Positions 54,487 through 62,094 of a stretch of 64,000 nt of DNA are shown one piece after another. The notes below the pieces were generated by a model. The model worked only from the letters and a program-made list of their open reading frames with translations. It searched no databases and was not told where the DNA came from. The stretch is from Autumnicola lenta (lineage in GTDB: Bacteria; Bacteroidota; Bacteroidia; Flavobacteriales; Flavobacteriaceae), in NCBI RefSeq assembly GCF_031846515.1, contig NZ_JAVRHO010000008.1, positions 1 through 64,000 on the forward strand, in the 5' to 3' direction. The first letter of the stretch is position 1, and the number at the start of each line of letters is the position of its first letter. A program made the translations under genes and the position numbers.

Positions 54487-54568
54487 AATTATGTTGGTTT
54501 TAAATGATTTCCCTGCTTGCACGGAAGCCGGAAAAATTGGTTTAAAAATAAGCCGTGCCTTCTATTAA

Positions 54569-54838
54569 TTAAGCTTTTCCTATCCCGGCTTCAATTAGTT
54601 TTTCTTTTGTGATGGCATTGCCTTTGCAGCAATCCAGTAATTTTCCATCTACTGCAATTGCCGGTAATTTCTTGATCCCATATTCACTTATTTTGGACAC
54701 ACAGGATTTATCGTCACACTGTTTCACCAAATCATAAGTGGTGAGCTCGCAATTATTACAAACGAGGGCTTTAACCATTTCAACAGCCGGATCACATACA
54801 GGGCAGTTGGCGGTAAATATTTCTACTTTACGTTTCAT
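54569..54838 (-). CDS. Thioredoxin-like glutaredoxin-family protein
   Basis: An 89-residue thioredoxin-fold protein with the active-site pair Cys12-Pro-Val-Cys15 (TANCPVCDP). It has further Cys at 27 and 30 (VCNNC), at about 41 and 46, and a CC pair near 69-70 before the end. The GIKKLPAIAVDGKLLDCCKG segment contains the cis-Pro loop. This many Cys in so small a protein suggests thiol or metal handling, as in proteins beside arsenic or mercury genes. An operator-like site lies about 63 bases upstream of its start. Confidence 0.86.
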   Translation of the reverse strand: MKRKVEIFTANCPVCDPAVEMVKALVCNNCELTTYDLVKQCDDKSCVSKISEYGIKKLPAIAVDGKLLDCCKGNAITKEKLIEAGIGKA

Positions 54839-54900
54839 CTTATTAAATTTTATTATTAAACAATTTTTATATTCTTTTAATAGAACAATTCAAAGGTAGG

Positions 54901-54921
54901 GGAGACCCCAGGGTGGTCTCC
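54901..54921 (+). promoter_or_regulatory. Operator-like site 2, 7-7-7 inverted repeat
   Basis: GGAGACC (54901-54907), 7 bases, then GGTCTCC (54915-54921): a perfect inverted repeat including the shared core GGGTGGTC. It lies 63-83 bases upstream of the thioredoxin-like gene start. It is the most symmetric of the three related sites. Confidence 0.65.
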
Positions 54922-55066
54922 TAATAATTAAAGAAGAAAAATTTAAGTTTTGGGAAGGGGAATAATGAAATATGCTTCTAGCTTTCTGCTTGTTATATTC
55001 TTACAAATCGCACTAGTGCCAAGAAAACTATATTAATGTTGAAAAGACATGGTATTGAGATATACT

Positions 55067-55426
55067 CTATATCTCTCGATCAGTGATTCGCTTACGGAGC
55101 TCGGCTATTTCACTCATTTTGGAAGTAAGGGTATCCAATTCCAAATCGGGGAATTGCTTTCGTATAAATTCGATGCGATCTTCATTTCCACAATCTCCGG
55201 GGCAGGCATCTACAGTTTCAGAAATTTTTATGGCCAAGGCTTTCCGGTAGGTTTCATCCAACAATAAAAAATGAGCTTTATCCAGACCCTTCTGTGCCGC
55301 TTTAAATTGAATAAGAATCTTATCGGGGTTGGCATCTTCATCAAGCATTTTTATGAGACCATGTATCTGTCCATTAATGCTCTGTAGCCTGGTTTTGATA
55401 TCTTTACTTAAGTCTCGTGGTATCAT
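55067..55426 (-). CDS. CsoR/RcnR-type (DUF156) repressor with altered ligands
   Basis: A 119-residue repressor of the CsoR/RcnR/FrmR family. The helix pattern SINGQIHGLIKMLDEDANPDKILIQFKAAQKGLD matches. In canonical CsoR a Cys near the start of helix 2 and an H-x3-C pair (LLEDH...C) bind Cu(I). Here the positions are occupied by residues around Asp35, Thr59 and Ala63, so none of the three is kept. Two Cys (C75, C79) lie in a CPGDC loop after it, and a C-terminal extension follows. It probably uses a different metal site. An operator-like site sits 35 bases upstream, fitting autoregulation. Confidence 0.86.
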   Translation of the reverse strand: MIPRDLSKDIKTRLQSINGQIHGLIKMLDEDANPDKILIQFKAAQKGLDKAHFLLLDETYRKALAIKISETVDACPGDCGNEDRIEFIRKQFPDLELDTLTSKMSEIAELRKRITDREI

Positions 55427-55460
55427 TTTGTTTTATTTTTTCAAATTTAAAACATGCCCT

Positions 55461-55470
55461 GGGGTGGTCC
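55461..55470 (+). promoter_or_regulatory. Operator-like site 3 (GGGGTGGTCC)
   Basis: Core GGGTGGTC at 55462-55469, about 36 bases upstream of the repressor gene start. The flank gccct / tccac differs from the other two. It may mediate autoregulation. Confidence 0.55.
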
Positions 55471-55632
55471 ACAAATTTTAAGAGATAATTTAACAGCAAG
55501 ATGGATCTATTTTTCAACTTTTAGATGTTTGCTGCAGGTAAATAAGTCACTCATAGTAAAAAAACCTTACAGAGTATTTTTTTAGGAGTAAGTCCTTTAT
55601 CTTTAGTATTTAAATTCTCAAATCTTCCAATT

Positions 55633-56121
55633 GTGATACAAATATTTTCAACCGGCGGTACCATCCAAGGACTGGATTATGATCAAAAACAAATTGATAG
55701 GAAAATTTCATTGAGAAATTTTCTGGAATCGGCGAATGTGTCAATTTCTTTTTCCATAGAAGAAGTTTTCCAAAAAGATAGCAGATCTATCACATTTGAA
55801 GACCGGGAGTATTTGGCAAAAAAAATCCAGACCTCCAAAGCTTCAAAAATTTTAGTATCTCACGGTACTTTCACTATGGAAGAAACTGCAAAACATATAG
55901 CAGACCAAAAAATAAACAAAACGATAGTTCTCACCGGTTCTTTTATTCCGGGATCCTTTCAAAATACAGATGCTCCATTCAATTTAGGTTATGCAATATG
56001 TGCCTTACAATTTTTAGAGCCAAATGTCTATGTGGCTATGAACGGAAGGATTTTTCATTGGAGCAATGTGACTAAAAATTTGAAGACAAATAAGTTCGAG
56101 TCTAAAGATGAAACACAATGA
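55633..56121 (+). CDS. Stand-alone asparaginase-domain protein
   Basis: A 162-residue protein that matches only the N-terminal domain of type I/II L-asparaginase (about half the usual 330 residues). The first catalytic motif is present (STGGTI, Thr10). The second motif, normally HGTDT, reads H77-G-T-F80-T, so the substrate-binding Asp is lost. It may bind rather than hydrolyse ligands. The start is GTG. Its 3' part and the start of the next gene are tandemly duplicated about 740 bases downstream. Confidence 0.8.
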   Translation: MIQIFSTGGTIQGLDYDQKQIDRKISLRNFLESANVSISFSIEEVFQKDSRSITFEDREYLAKKIQTSKASKILVSHGTFTMEETAKHIADQKINKTIVLTGSFIPGSFQNTDAPFNLGYAICALQFLEPNVYVAMNGRIFHWSNVTKNLKTNKFESKDETQ

Positions 56122-56215
56122 TGTTTGGCACTTCAATCCATTGGGGACGACCTTTTTTTATTTATTGATTGACACCATTATTGAATTACTTGCTGTCATT
56201 CAAAATCCAAAGCTG
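55740..56215 (+). repeat. Tandem duplication, unit 1
   Basis: The 3' part of the asparaginase-domain gene and the 5' end of the LuxR-type gene. It recurs at about 56485-56955 with offset 741-745. The asparaginase half is intact here; the LuxR-like start is broken. Confidence 0.88.
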
Positions 56216-56230
56216 AAATCCATATATATT
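56118..56230 (+). pseudogene. Truncated 5' copy of the LuxR-type gene
   Basis: The first 16 codons or so match the gene at 56859, but two extra G at about 56144 shift the frame (ATTGGGGACGAC against ATTGGACGAC). After about 100 bases similarity ends. It overlaps the asparaginase-domain stop in the same ATG/TGA layout as the intact copy. Confidence 0.85.
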
Positions 56231-56470
56231 GCTTTCAGTCTGCTATAGTAAAGGTTTAGCTTTTAGTGAAAATCCAATGCTTATCTTGTCAATTCATTAT
56301 TGCCGAATAACTACTACTAAATAATAGTTAAGATGTTTTCCATAATAATAGAAGGTAACTGACTTGATAATGCTTAATTTCAAGATTAGATAATCAGGTG
56401 GAAAAGATAGAAGGCCTGGATAACGAATTAAAAAAAAGAAGCAACAGCTTTTATTAAAGAGTGCCCTAGA
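56231..56470 (+). other. Spacer between duplicated units
   Basis: About 240 AT-rich bases with no gene. It contains the reverse copy of an 18-base word at 56336-56353 also found at 41360-41377. Confidence 0.5.
56336..56353 (-). promoter_or_regulatory. Repeated word TTCTATTATTATGGAAAA, copy 2
   Basis: Exact reverse complement of 41360-41377. It lies between the two duplicated units. Its role is unknown. Confidence 0.35.
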
Positions 56471-56862
56471 ATCAGTAAATGCGTCTTTTTACCTATATCA
56501 TCGAAGACACTTTAAAAAAAAGACAGCAGATCTATCACATTTGAAGACCGGAGTATTTGGTAGAAAAAATCCAAACCTCAAAAGCTTCAAAAATTTTTAT
56601 ATTTCACGGTACTTTCACTATGAAAGAAGCTGCAGAACATAAAGCAGACCGTAAAATAAATAAAATGATAGTTCTCACCGGTTCCTTTATTCTGGGATCC
56701 TCTCGAAATACAGATGCTCCATTCAATTTAGGCTATGTAATAGATGCCTTACAATTTTTAAAGCCAGACGTTTATGTGGCTATGAACAACAGGATTTTTC
56801 ATTGGAGCAACGCGACTAATTTGAAGACAAATAAGTTCGAACGAAAAGATGAGAAACAATGA
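56470..56862 (+). pseudogene. Decayed second copy of the asparaginase-domain gene
   Basis: This region matches 55725-56121 but lacks the N-terminal part including GGTI. A lost base (gaccggagta against gaccgggagta) breaks the frame. The later part still reads TGSFILGSSRNTDAPFNLGY. Its end overlaps the intact LuxR-type gene start exactly as the first copy overlaps its broken one. Confidence 0.85.
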
Positions 56863-56955
56863 TGTTTGGCACTTCAATCCATTGGACGACCTTTTTTTAC
56901 CTATTGATTGACACGATTATTGTACTTATTGCTGTCATTCAAAATGCAAAGCTAA
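56485..56955 (+). repeat. Tandem duplication, unit 2
   Basis: The second unit of the duplication. Here the asparaginase part is broken and the LuxR-type gene is whole, so each unit keeps one working gene. Confidence 0.88.
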
Positions 56956-57779
56956 AACGCCTGAGCCTAAGAAGGTATATAACTCTCGGGTTGCTGTATA
57001 TTGCTTACAACTTAACCGGGGGATTCCTGCCAACAGAAAGTTTTCCTGATCCAATAATTGTTCAATACATCATTACTTATGGCGTAGCAATAGCGCTATG
57101 TGTATACATAATTTATTATTTGTATAAGGACTATGATATTGAATTTTTAAAGTTCGGTTCCACTATTCCCAATATTGCTATACTGGTAGGTTGTAGTTTT
57201 ATTCTGTTATTCTTAATTCCCTACTTCCTTACAAATTCTTTGGATTCAGCAAGGCTTCTTTTCACGATCCCGGTTTCAATTATAGCATTTATTTTTCTCG
57301 GCTTATTTTACAGAAGGATTTCAAACATCGACAATCCATATTCATTTGTTTCTAAAAAAAATAGATTAGCCATCACAAGTATCTCTTGCATAGCCCTTTT
57401 GCCCATACTAACAGTTATAGGTGATTATCAATGGTTAACCTTCACTGTAATGAACCTGGCTTTCTATGCAATAACAGTTATTGAGGTAAATAGATACCTT
57501 CGTTTTCTGAAGAATAAGCCTGAAGCCTTCGAAGTCTTTGCTTTTCAAAAAGTAGAAGGAAATGAAGCCCTGAAAAACAAAATAATTTATGGAGATCTCA
57601 CAAGAAGGGAAATTGAAATTGCATTATCCATTTTACGAGGATTATCCTATAAAGAAATTGCCAGAGATTTTTTCATAGCAGAAAATACGGTTTCTAAACA
57701 TGCCTCAAATATTTTTAAAAAAACTGCGGTCAAGAATAGAGGTCAATTTATATCCCGCTTCGAGCCAAAGAATAAATAG
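56859..57779 (+). CDS. Membrane-anchored LuxR-type HTH regulator
   Basis: A 306-residue protein with about seven membrane helices (about 10-210) and a C-terminal LuxR/GerE-type HTH (about 240-300): DLTRREIEIALSILRGLSYKEIARDFFIAENTVSKHASNIFKK. It probably senses a membrane or periplasmic signal and acts on DNA directly; such one-component regulators occur across Bacteroidota. The target is unknown. It lies directly after the decayed asparaginase copy, with a 4-base overlap. Confidence 0.85.
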   Translation: MMFGTSIHWTTFFYLLIDTIIVLIAVIQNAKLKRLSLRRYITLGLLYIAYNLTGGFLPTESFPDPIIVQYIITYGVAIALCVYIIYYLYKDYDIEFLKFGSTIPNIAILVGCSFILLFLIPYFLTNSLDSARLLFTIPVSIIAFIFLGLFYRRISNIDNPYSFVSKKNRLAITSISCIALLPILTVIGDYQWLTFTVMNLAFYAITVIEVNRYLRFLKNKPEAFEVFAFQKVEGNEALKNKIIYGDLTRREIEIALSILRGLSYKEIARDFFIAENTVSKHASNIFKKTAVKNRGQFISRFEPKNK

Positions 57780-57812
57780 CTTCGGTATTTTGTTGGGCTT
57801 TTAGTTCTTGTT

Positions 57813-57850
57813 CCGTAGGAAAATACGGGCTTTTCCGTAATAAAATACGG
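57813..57850 (+). promoter_or_regulatory. Two tandem inverted repeats CCGTA-N6-TACGG
   Basis: CCGTA-N6-TACGG occurs at 57813-57828 and again at 57835-57850, 22 bases apart (two turns). It lies about 170 bases upstream of rteC. The CCGTA/TACGG half-site returns in the palindromes at 58901 and 59039. Confidence 0.6.
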
Positions 57851-58022
57851 CATCGATTACCAATAATAAAGGTATTTGTAATTATCTTCAAGGAGGTTCT
57901 TTAGCTGTCATGAAAGTATCTCCCAGTTTCCTTTTGATCATTCGTAGTCGACAGATTCGAATTGACTATCTAACCTAATCCTTGAAGAAGTTTATGATGC
58001 TTTACAGTAAAATTTGTTACAG

Positions 58023-58859
58023 ATGGATACAGAATTGCTCTCATACAAGCTATTGGAAGAACTGGAGGAAATCAAACTTCACAGTAAGAATATCCTTGAG
58101 CAATCCTATCGCTCTATTGAAGTATGTCGTAACCTACTCATTACACTCAAAAGAGAAGTCATAGCTAGGGGCTTTGACTCAATTAAAGCCGAAATTGAAT
58201 TCTTTAAAACTATAAAACAGGCTCCCCTTGTTCATCTAATTTATTTCTCAGAAGTCCATTCCTTTGAAATCCAGTTCCCAAAGGCGGATAAAAACTCTCA
58301 GCTTAAGTTCATAAAAAAGAAAATTGGTAAGCTAAACCGTTTCTTTCTGTACAATTTAGATTTTGGGCAGTATGTCAATTCCGGGGCCACCCATTTCGAC
58401 AAAGAATATTACACTCGGGATTACCTGGATAGCTTTCATATAACCACTTCAAAATTCTATTTTCAGGACCCTGACTTTTGCACGCCGCGGGATATGCTTT
58501 TAGGTAAATTCAAAGCCTACAATACATTGGTTATTTATCTGGATGAACGAATGTCCAATGTTGAAAATAATCTTAATGGAAAAGAGGTAAAGCTCCATGC
58601 CACCGAAAAAATACATTGGCCATTTACGAATTCGGATTGGGTGGAATTGGTTTATGCCCTATGGTATAATGGACTTCGGAATCAGAATGGCCTTAGCATT
58701 ATGAAGGTTTCACAAAAGCTCCAGGAAATTTTTGATTATACACCACGGGATATCTACAAAACCAACCAGGACATCAAAGGCAGAAAAAATAGCAGGACAT
58801 TATTCCTCGATCAATTAGCGACCTCACTGCTTTCCGAAATGGATAAGAGCGAAGAATAA
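58023..58859 (+). CDS. rteC: RteC family regulator of conjugative element
   Basis: A 278-residue protein of the RteC family, which in CTnDOT activates excision gene expression by binding inverted repeats. The start is ATG 58023; a TTG at 58014 adds three residues. The middle SGATHFDKEYYTRDYL and the C-terminal WVELVYALWYNGL are family regions; the C-terminal half is the DNA-binding fold in the known structure. In this window it opens the transfer region. Palindromes with CCGTA half-sites lie on both sides. Confidence 0.9.
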   Translation: MDTELLSYKLLEELEEIKLHSKNILEQSYRSIEVCRNLLITLKREVIARGFDSIKAEIEFFKTIKQAPLVHLIYFSEVHSFEIQFPKADKNSQLKFIKKKIGKLNRFFLYNLDFGQYVNSGATHFDKEYYTRDYLDSFHITTSKFYFQDPDFCTPRDMLLGKFKAYNTLVIYLDERMSNVENNLNGKEVKLHATEKIHWPFTNSDWVELVYALWYNGLRNQNGLSIMKVSQKLQEIFDYTPRDIYKTNQDIKGRKNSRTLFLDQLATSLLSEMDKSEE

Positions 58860-58900
58860 AAATTTCGATTTTTAGATCTTCCAAAACTGTTTAAAAAAAG

Positions 58901-58913
58901 ACCGTACTACGGT
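58901..58913 (+). promoter_or_regulatory. Palindrome ACCGTACTACGGT, copy 1
   Basis: A perfect inverted repeat (6 bp arms, one central base) between rteC and the HTH gene. An identical copy is 138 bases downstream. It is a candidate operator, possibly for RteC. Confidence 0.65.
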
Positions 58914-59038
58914 TGACCTACCGAAAACGTGTTTTATCCAAATCACAATTCAATTTGATTCTATTTGAGCATACAAAAACAACAGAACAGAACTTAAATC
59001 TGCCCAGAACCAACCAAATTTAAAGATGTTAAATTTTG

Positions 59039-59051
59039 ACCGTACTACGGT
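59039..59051 (+). promoter_or_regulatory. Palindrome ACCGTACTACGGT, copy 2
   Basis: Identical to 58901-58913. It lies 127 bases upstream of the HTH gene start. An extra half-site-like GTACTGGGG follows. Confidence 0.65.
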
Positions 59052-59177
59052 CGTACTGGGGAACAAAATTCAGTAATCCCTCCCAATTTTGTAGAACGAA
59101 AGTCAAATTCAGTCAGGGGCTATCAATTTAAAAAGTTTAACCCTTTGATAGTCCCTTTCTTTAAAAACCGTTCTATT

Positions 59178-59459
59178 ATGCCAACAAGTATTATTACCAC
59201 CGACGATCTTCGGGAATTCAAAATGGAATTGCTCGAGGAGATTAGAAATCTCATCACCAAACAATCATCAGGAACTTTGAAAAAATATCTGAAATCTTCA
59301 GATGTGATGGATCTGCTCCAGGTAAGTCCGGGAACTCTTCAGAACTTAAGAATTAACGGCACCCTACCCTATACCAAAATTGGAGGAATTATTTACTATG
59401 ATGCAGAGGAAATCCAAAACGTGATGACCGCCAATCGGGTAAATCACAAATTCGACTAA
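59178..59459 (+). CDS. HTH (excisionase-like) DNA-binding protein
   Basis: A 93-residue protein with an N-terminal coiled segment (about 5-25) and a MerR-like HTH_17 domain (KSSDVMDLLQVSPGTLQNLRINGTLPYTKIGGIIYYD), typical of excisionase or accessory factors of Bacteroidota conjugative elements. The start is ATG 59178; a TTG at 59145 is less likely. It is 6 bases before the next gene, so cotranscribed. It is probably part of the excision or replication unit driven from the palindrome-bearing region. Confidence 0.85.
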   Translation: MPTSIITTDDLREFKMELLEEIRNLITKQSSGTLKKYLKSSDVMDLLQVSPGTLQNLRINGTLPYTKIGGIIYYDAEEIQNVMTANRVNHKFD

Positions 59460-59464
59460 CTACT

Positions 59465-60217
59465 ATGAACTATATTAAGCAACTGAATGCGGCTTTTGAA
59501 AAGTTCTTTTTTGATGACCGCCTGAATCCTACACATATCAGCCTGTATATGGCTTTATTTCAGGAATGGAACAGCAGCCGGTTTGCCGATGAATTTTTCG
59601 TTAACCGCAGGGAGTTGATGCGCGTAGCCAAGATCGGCTCGAAATCCACCTACCATCGGTGTATTGTCGAACTGGATAAGTGGGATTATCTTTTCTATTA
59701 TCCGTCCAAAAATCCTTACAAAGGCAGTAAAATCAAGATGGCCCTTATCGAGACAAGTGATGAACCAGATATGGGACAGTACAATCCCAAATTGGAACAG
59801 CTTGCGGAACGGTACCATCCCATACGTGAACCAGTAGTGTACCAGCACCATCCCACCAATGGACAAGCTGTGTACCCACACCGTCCCGTGAGTGGACAAG
59901 CATTGGTATCTAATATAAACAATACTAAACAAGTAAACATTAATAAACAGCCAAAGGACAGGCAGGCTGTTTTATATTTTTTTAAAGAAAAAGGTTTTTC
60001 TGCCGATGAAGGAAAAAAATTCTATGAACACTACCAGGAAAGAGATTGGAAAACCAGCGATGAAAAGGAGGTAAGGGATTGGCGGGGCTTAGCCATAAAC
60101 TGGATGGATCGAACCGAATTATTAGACGAGAAAAACAAACAAAACAAAAAGGGAGCGTCCCAAAATCGGGACAACTTGCGAACCACTAAAATCAAAGATT
60201 ATGGACAACCCCTCTAA
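59465..60217 (+). CDS. Conjugative-element winged-helix-like protein with 11-residue repeats
   Basis: A 250-residue protein whose first about 100 residues look like a replication-initiator or transcription-regulator winged helix (NPTHISLYMALFQEWNSSRF, GSKSTYHRCIVEL). Residues 116-148 hold three consecutive 11-residue units starting RYHPI, QHHPT and PHRPV, each ending in a V/L-V/Y-type pair. The C-terminal part has KKGASQNRDN. It overlaps the next gene by 17 bases. Exact role unknown; it is found with DnaC-like ATPases in such elements. Confidence 0.75.
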   Translation: MNYIKQLNAAFEKFFFDDRLNPTHISLYMALFQEWNSSRFADEFFVNRRELMRVAKIGSKSTYHRCIVELDKWDYLFYYPSKNPYKGSKIKMALIETSDEPDMGQYNPKLEQLAERYHPIREPVVYQHHPTNGQAVYPHRPVSGQALVSNINNTKQVNINKQPKDRQAVLYFFKEKGFSADEGKKFYEHYQERDWKTSDEKEVRDWRGLAINWMDRTELLDEKNKQNKKGASQNRDNLRTTKIKDYGQPL

Positions 60218-60863
60218 AATCATTGAAGGCGGCGTGGAATATTCGCTGGGAAAGTTTGATGGGAAAACCGTTATTTACGATTTTCCTAAAATCCTGGTGT
60301 ATCTCAATGCAAAGGGAAAGCTTCTATTTGGAGAAAAATTCAAGATCTACGAGGAAGACCGAGAAATTATACTAAAGTTGAGTTCTTATTTTATCAAAGA
60401 CAAAAAAAGCTGCCAGAAGTCCGGTATTGATGTTGAAAAAGGCCTTTTACTGTCAGGTCCCGTAGGATGTGGAAAAACCAGCCTAATGAAACTTCTCCGC
60501 CACCTGGTTCCTTTGCAAAGACCTTACGAGATGATCCCTTGCCGAAACGTTGTTTTTAGCTTTAATCATCTTGGTTATAAAACTATCGAAGATTACGGAA
60601 ACAATAAATTATTTTGCTTTGATGATTTAGGGGTAGAACCTCCCGGAAGGTTCTACGGAAAAGATTGTAATGTTATGGGAGAAGTGCTGTTATCGCGTCA
60701 TGAACTTTTCCTTCAGACAAATAAAAAGATTAAAACCCACGCCACAACAAACCTGAATGCCGAGGAACTGGAAGAACGTTACGGAAACAGAGTCCGAAGC
60801 CGAATGCGGGAACTATTCAATCTTGTTGCTTTTGAAGAAGGTGCTATAGATAAAAGAAAATAA
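60201..60863 (+). CDS. DnaC/IstB-like ATPase
   Basis: A 220-residue AAA+ ATPase with Walker A GPVGCGKTS at 86-94 and Walker B LFCFDDLG near 137-144, followed by a sensor-like THATTNLNAEELEERYGNRVRSRM. It resembles helicase loaders (DnaC) and IstB. In Bacteroidota elements such a protein follows a replication-initiator-like gene, as here, so it may load a helicase on the element's DNA. It overlaps the upstream gene by 17 bases. Confidence 0.85.
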   Translation: MDNPSKIIEGGVEYSLGKFDGKTVIYDFPKILVYLNAKGKLLFGEKFKIYEEDREIILKLSSYFIKDKKSCQKSGIDVEKGLLLSGPVGCGKTSLMKLLRHLVPLQRPYEMIPCRNVVFSFNHLGYKTIEDYGNNKLFCFDDLGVEPPGRFYGKDCNVMGEVLLSRHELFLQTNKKIKTHATTNLNAEELEERYGNRVRSRMRELFNLVAFEEGAIDKRK

Positions 60864-60958
60864 TTAGCGCCTAAAGGCTTTAATAATCAAAACAACTTCA
60901 GATATAAGCTGTCTCATAATTTCGCCGATACTTTTGATAACCTCTGAAAATGCTGCAT

Positions 60959-61618
60959 TCATAACCCTGATTTTAAATGATTACTTATACCCGATAAAAC
61001 AGCTAAAGCCATTGCTCTTATCCCTGATGGTCTTGAAAAATGCGCTGCCTCAACCGGATTATTTAAAAAACCCACTTCAATTAGAATAGCAGGACAAAAC
61101 CTATTCATTTCCCTCAATACCTGAAAATTGTCAAACTTGATCCCCCTGTTTTTAATGTTTATATTAAGGGTAGACTCTCTTAGAATTTCATTCCCAAGAA
61201 CGATGGATGTCCTGGTGTTATAGTCAAATTTTTTGGATTCAGAATTAAATGTAAAAATTTCCATTCCCCGGGCATCGCTATAAAATGAATTGCAATGCAA
61301 GGAAATAAATACATCTCCCCTTAATGATTTTGCTAAGTTGATCCTTTCTGAAAGGGTGAAAAAACTATCATCATATCTTGTAAGATAAATGTCATACTCA
61401 TTTCCAAATATTGATTTATTGAGCCTGATCATTTCTTTTGCTATCGCCAGGACAACATCTTTTTCCTGGATTCCATTTATGCCGATCGCTCCAGGGTCTT
61501 TTCCTCCATGGCCAACATCTACAATAATTCTTTTTTGATGTTCTTTTCCCTGCCCAAAAATGACACACATTTTCAGGAGCAAAACCACAAAAATGACGTT
61601 TTTCAGCCTCATGAGCAT
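60959..61618 (-). CDS. N-acetylmuramoyl-L-alanine amidase
   Basis: A 219-residue exported amidase_3 enzyme (signal about 1-22). Zinc ligands and motifs: VDVGHGGKDPGAIG with His37, a second His in SLHCNSF, and ILIEVGFLNN with Glu. It cleaves the amide between muramic acid and the stem peptide. It lies against the direction of its neighbours inside the conjugative region; similar amidases are thought to open the wall for transfer. Start taken at ATG 61618, with another ATG two codons later. Confidence 0.92.
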   Translation of the reverse strand: MLMRLKNVIFVVLLLKMCVIFGQGKEHQKRIIVDVGHGGKDPGAIGINGIQEKDVVLAIAKEMIRLNKSIFGNEYDIYLTRYDDSFFTLSERINLAKSLRGDVFISLHCNSFYSDARGMEIFTFNSESKKFDYNTRTSIVLGNEILRESTLNINIKNRGIKFDNFQVLREMNRFCPAILIEVGFLNNPVEAAHFSRPSGIRAMALAVLSGISNHLKSGL

Positions 61619-61806
61619 TTAAATTTTTCAGGTTGTTACCAGTTCTCATGGTGATTTCAATTCAATTTGACATCATTTAATATCAAAATAACCTATTGAA
61701 AATCAAATATTATTTTTTATTTATTATGCTGATTTTCAACATATTATATTTAAATATATGTATTTTTTCTATAACAAAAACAATACAAAATTTAAAACTG
61801 TGCGTT

Positions 61807-62094
61807 ATGAAAAAATCAATATATCCAACACTTTTTTTGTCCCTGATTTCTTTCCCGCTTTTTGCACAAATCGGGGGAATTGAAAATTCGGTTAATGATA
61901 TTGCCGATACTATCCGGACCATCTTCCCCATCCTCCTTGGAGTGATTTTTCTTGTTGGTTTCCTGTTTAACGCAGGCCATTTCTTTGGGGAAAATGCAGA
62001 CCTTAAAAAGGGGATTACCCGGGTGCTCGTCTTTGTCCTTATCGCAGGAGCAGTAGTTGGCATCTTCACTTACTTGATTTCAATCGTGGTCTAA
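61807..62094 (+). CDS. traE: TraE-like (DUF4134) conjugation protein
   Basis: A 95-residue membrane protein started at ATG 61807, because it begins a signal peptide (about 1-19, ending LFAQ); the longer frame to 61696 adds a Phe/Ile-rich, unlikely leader. Two hydrophobic segments (about 35-55, 70-92) with FLFNAGHFFGENADLKKGITRVL between match the DUF4134 TraE family of Bacteroidota elements, a VirB2-like pilin analogue by position. Followed immediately by traF with a 1-base overlap. Confidence 0.9.
   Translation: MKKSIYPTLFLSLISFPLFAQIGGIENSVNDIADTIRTIFPILLGVIFLVGFLFNAGHFFGENADLKKGITRVLVFVLIAGAVVGIFTYLISIVV

Noticed and set aside
60870..60880. Short palindrome GCCTAAAGGC after the DnaC-like gene as a terminator
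   Set aside because: The stem is only four pairs with no T run.
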